64,000 nucleotides of DNA from Pseudomonas putida. Its GTDB lineage: Bacteria > Pseudomonadota > Gammaproteobacteria > Pseudomonadales > Pseudomonadaceae. Both the position numbers and the translations under genes were made by a program. Within the stretch, counting starts at the first letter, position 1. Every line of letters begins with the position of its first letter. The notes below the pieces were generated by a model. The model was not told the origin of the DNA and made no database searches. It saw nothing but the letters and a program-made list of their open reading frames with translations. The stretch is taken from the NCBI RefSeq assembly GCF_028682395.1, contig NZ_JANHLC010000001.1:558001-622000 (forward strand). The letters run 5' to 3'. Below are positions 63,811 to 64,000 of this stretch, one piece after another.

Positions 63811-64000
63811 CCTGCCAGTGCAATTGGCCTTCTGCATCCACGTCGATCAGTTGCTCGAGCTTTTGTGCCGCAGCCTGATCGGCGTCATCGGCAGTCTTGA
63901 AGGTCTGGTCATCGAGTACCCGCTCGAAGCGTGGCGCGCCCCCGGCGCCCAGGGCCTTGACGGCAATGGCGGCGCTGTAGCCCCCGGTGCCCGGTATCAC
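63803..64000 (-). CDS. Unrecognised protein, N-terminus cut by window
   Basis: The last 65 codons of a minus-strand gene, ending GQLHWQVI. The visible part is rich in Ala and acidic residues (DDADQAAAQKLEQLIDVDAEG) with a G-T-G-G-Y-S stretch. The frame is open to the edge; the GTG at 64000 may be internal. No family recognised. Confidence 0.5.
   Translation of the reverse strand: MIPGTGGYSAAIAVKALGAGGAPRFERVLDDQTFKTADDADQAAAQKLEQLIDVDAEGQLHWQVI

Overview
The window is a high-GC, densely packed chromosomal segment of a Pseudomonas, most likely of the P. fluorescens group. The support is gene content (MvaT, OprD-family porin, PctA-type chemoreceptor, SadC-like diguanylate cyclase, many FecI/FecR-type genes), REP elements of the Pseudomonas type, and gene order that matches blocks I remember from P. 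aeruginosa PAO1. Remembered PAO1 numbers are used only as orientation. About 59 genes are called, two of them cut by the window edges. I see no tRNA, rRNA, CRISPR array or insertion sequence.

Layout. 1-4.3 kb: dps (cut), a membrane cold-shock protein, HIT protein and slyX, then oprD with a candidate ArgR operator (order of PAO1 PA0962-PA0958). 4.5-17.8 kb: mscS, yajQ, ketopantoate reductase, a sensor kinase, a cobalamin adenosyltransferase, a MutT-ThiE fusion, a GST, argJ, secA, dciA and yjgR (order near PA4394-PA4405). 18-23.2 kb: amino-acid chemoreceptor, purU, mvaT, sbcB. 23.4-30.1 kb: a tightly overlapping six-gene operon RDD / SpoIIM-like / DUF4129 / DUF4350 / MoxR ATPase / DUF58, followed by convergent PilZ, a lipoprotein, pykA, enoyl-CoA hydratase, a ferredoxin reductase coupled to a GGDEF protein, and class I fumarase (order near PA4318-PA4333).

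37.4-50.6 kb is more accessory: LysR plus YdcZ exporter, a DUF6124-like gene behind a structured leader, iron-type alcohol dehydrogenase, a SIR2-like DUF4917 protein, an XRE-cupin regulator facing an aldolase/DHDPS-family pair, YegP, a FecI-FecR-TonB receptor iron or heme uptake set, and a methyltransferase. 50.6-52.1 kb is an AT-rich island with one unrecognised gene whose N-terminus resembles SPI-2-type effectors. 52-54.1 kb is lemA plus two TPM-domain genes. 54.4-64 kb: bglX, a DctB/NtrC-type two-component system (MifS/MifR-like) next to an alpha-ketoglutarate permease with a clear sigma-54 promoter, a DUF347 membrane protein, a secreted 13-residue tandem-repeat protein, a flavin reductase and a cut gene.

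The best candidates for something undescribed are the leader RNA at about 39.19-39.32 kb, whose interior is complementary to the Shine-Dalgarno region of the gene it precedes; the AT-rich effector-like gene; the MoxR/DUF58 membrane operon, whose first gene appears to lack any ATG/GTG/TTG start; and the stand-alone SIR2-like gene.
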